Shown one piece after another: positions 63,899-64,000 of a DNA stretch of 64,000 nt. The position numbers were made by a program, and so were the translations under genes. Numbering within the stretch: the first letter of the stretch is position 1; each line of letters begins with the position of its first letter. The stretch is from Porphyrobacter sp. HT-58-2 (lineage in GTDB: Bacteria > Pseudomonadota > Alphaproteobacteria > Sphingomonadales > Sphingomonadaceae), in the NCBI RefSeq assembly GCF_002952215.1, contig NZ_CP022600.1, positions 2,728,001-2,792,000 on the forward strand, given 5' to 3'. Below the pieces are notes generated by a model. The model searched no databases and was not told the DNA's origin. It saw only the letters and a program-made list of their open reading frames with translations.

Positions 63899-64000
63899 GC
63901 CGCGCCCCGGCCGGGCAGAGCGCGCTGCGTACGGGCATTGACCTGCCCTATATCGACCGCATCTGGCGCGCGTCCGGCGAGGTCGCAATCGACGAAGCCT
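63895..64000 (+). CDS. Partial gene at the window end, unidentified
   Basis: An open frame from GTG 63895, overlapping the desaturase stop in GTGA, runs to the window edge and encodes 35 residues beginning MSRAPAGQSALRTGIDLPYI. The overlap supports translation. Too short to identify. Confidence 0.5.
   Translation, partial: MSRAPAGQSALRTGIDLPYIDRIWRASGEVAIDEA

Noticed and set aside
1..64000. Mobile elements, prophage or CRISPR
   Set aside because: No transposase, integrase, phage structural gene, long direct repeat or spaced repeat array was seen; codon use and GC look even across the window by eye.

Overview
The window is GC-rich and densely packed. Gene content points to an alphaproteobacterium, most likely order Sphingomonadales (Erythrobacteraceae-like). 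The evidence is two large TonB-dependent receptors, a flavin-dependent halogenase beside a glucan-degradation locus, a MucR-type regulator, an alphaproteobacterial-type Fur, and the cluster nifU-like / rutE-like / tsaB / rimI / mucR / fur / plsC / corC / ybeY / phoH / miaB. That cluster lies near the replication origin in several alphaproteobacteria. A near-consensus parS site (45767-45782) fits an origin-proximal location. I see no IS element, prophage, CRISPR array, rRNA or tRNA.

Layout. 1-6.7 kb: two acyl-CoA dehydrogenases (the first resembles methylsuccinyl-CoA dehydrogenase) flank a TonB-dependent receptor. 6.8-9.9 kb: an inorganic-carbon module of ArsR-type regulator, beta-carbonic anhydrase and SulP transporter, closed by a second, paralogous ArsR-type regulator that is coupled to a degenerate isocitrate-dehydrogenase-like protein (9.9-11.1 kb). 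11.3-16.1 kb: a secreted alkyl-sulfatase-like enzyme and an exported DUF1800/DUF1501 pair. 16.1-26.8 kb: a beta-glucan (laminarin-type) utilisation locus with GH3, MFS transporter, LacI regulator, GH16, TonB receptor and a divergent flavin-dependent halogenase. Two matching LacI-type operators tie it together. 26.9-30.3 kb: a coupled surface-polymer gene set (nucleotidyltransferase, HAD phosphatase, CDP-glycerol glycerophosphotransferase-like protein, FkbM methyltransferase). 30.3-35.8 kb: FAD oxidoreductase, class II DAHP synthase and an M16 peptidase.

35.9-49.1 kb is core genome: Fe-S carrier, nitroreductase, TsaB/RimI, MucR, Fur, PlsC, LysR, then corC-ybeY-(small membrane protein)-phoH-miaB, cyclophilin, MgtE, SDR and DUF1489. 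ybeY carries an apparent frameshift at a six-C/six-G tract.

49.1-62.7 kb is the most interesting region. It holds a guanidine/urea-carboxylase nitrogen-acquisition cluster: ABC transporter, NikR-like regulator, two DUF1989 carboxyguanidine-deiminase-type subunits, a biotin-dependent carboxylase, allophanate hydrolase, then a hybrid histidine kinase and a LuxR-type response regulator coupled to the same transcription unit. The NikR-like protein has lost three of the four nickel ligands. Two identical inverted repeats, TATTAC-N14-GTAATA, lie before the transporter operon and before the regulator gene itself. I infer that a repurposed NikR-family regulator controls the cluster in place of the guanidine riboswitch seen elsewhere. 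The window ends with a sterol-desaturase-family hydroxylase and the first codons of a further gene.
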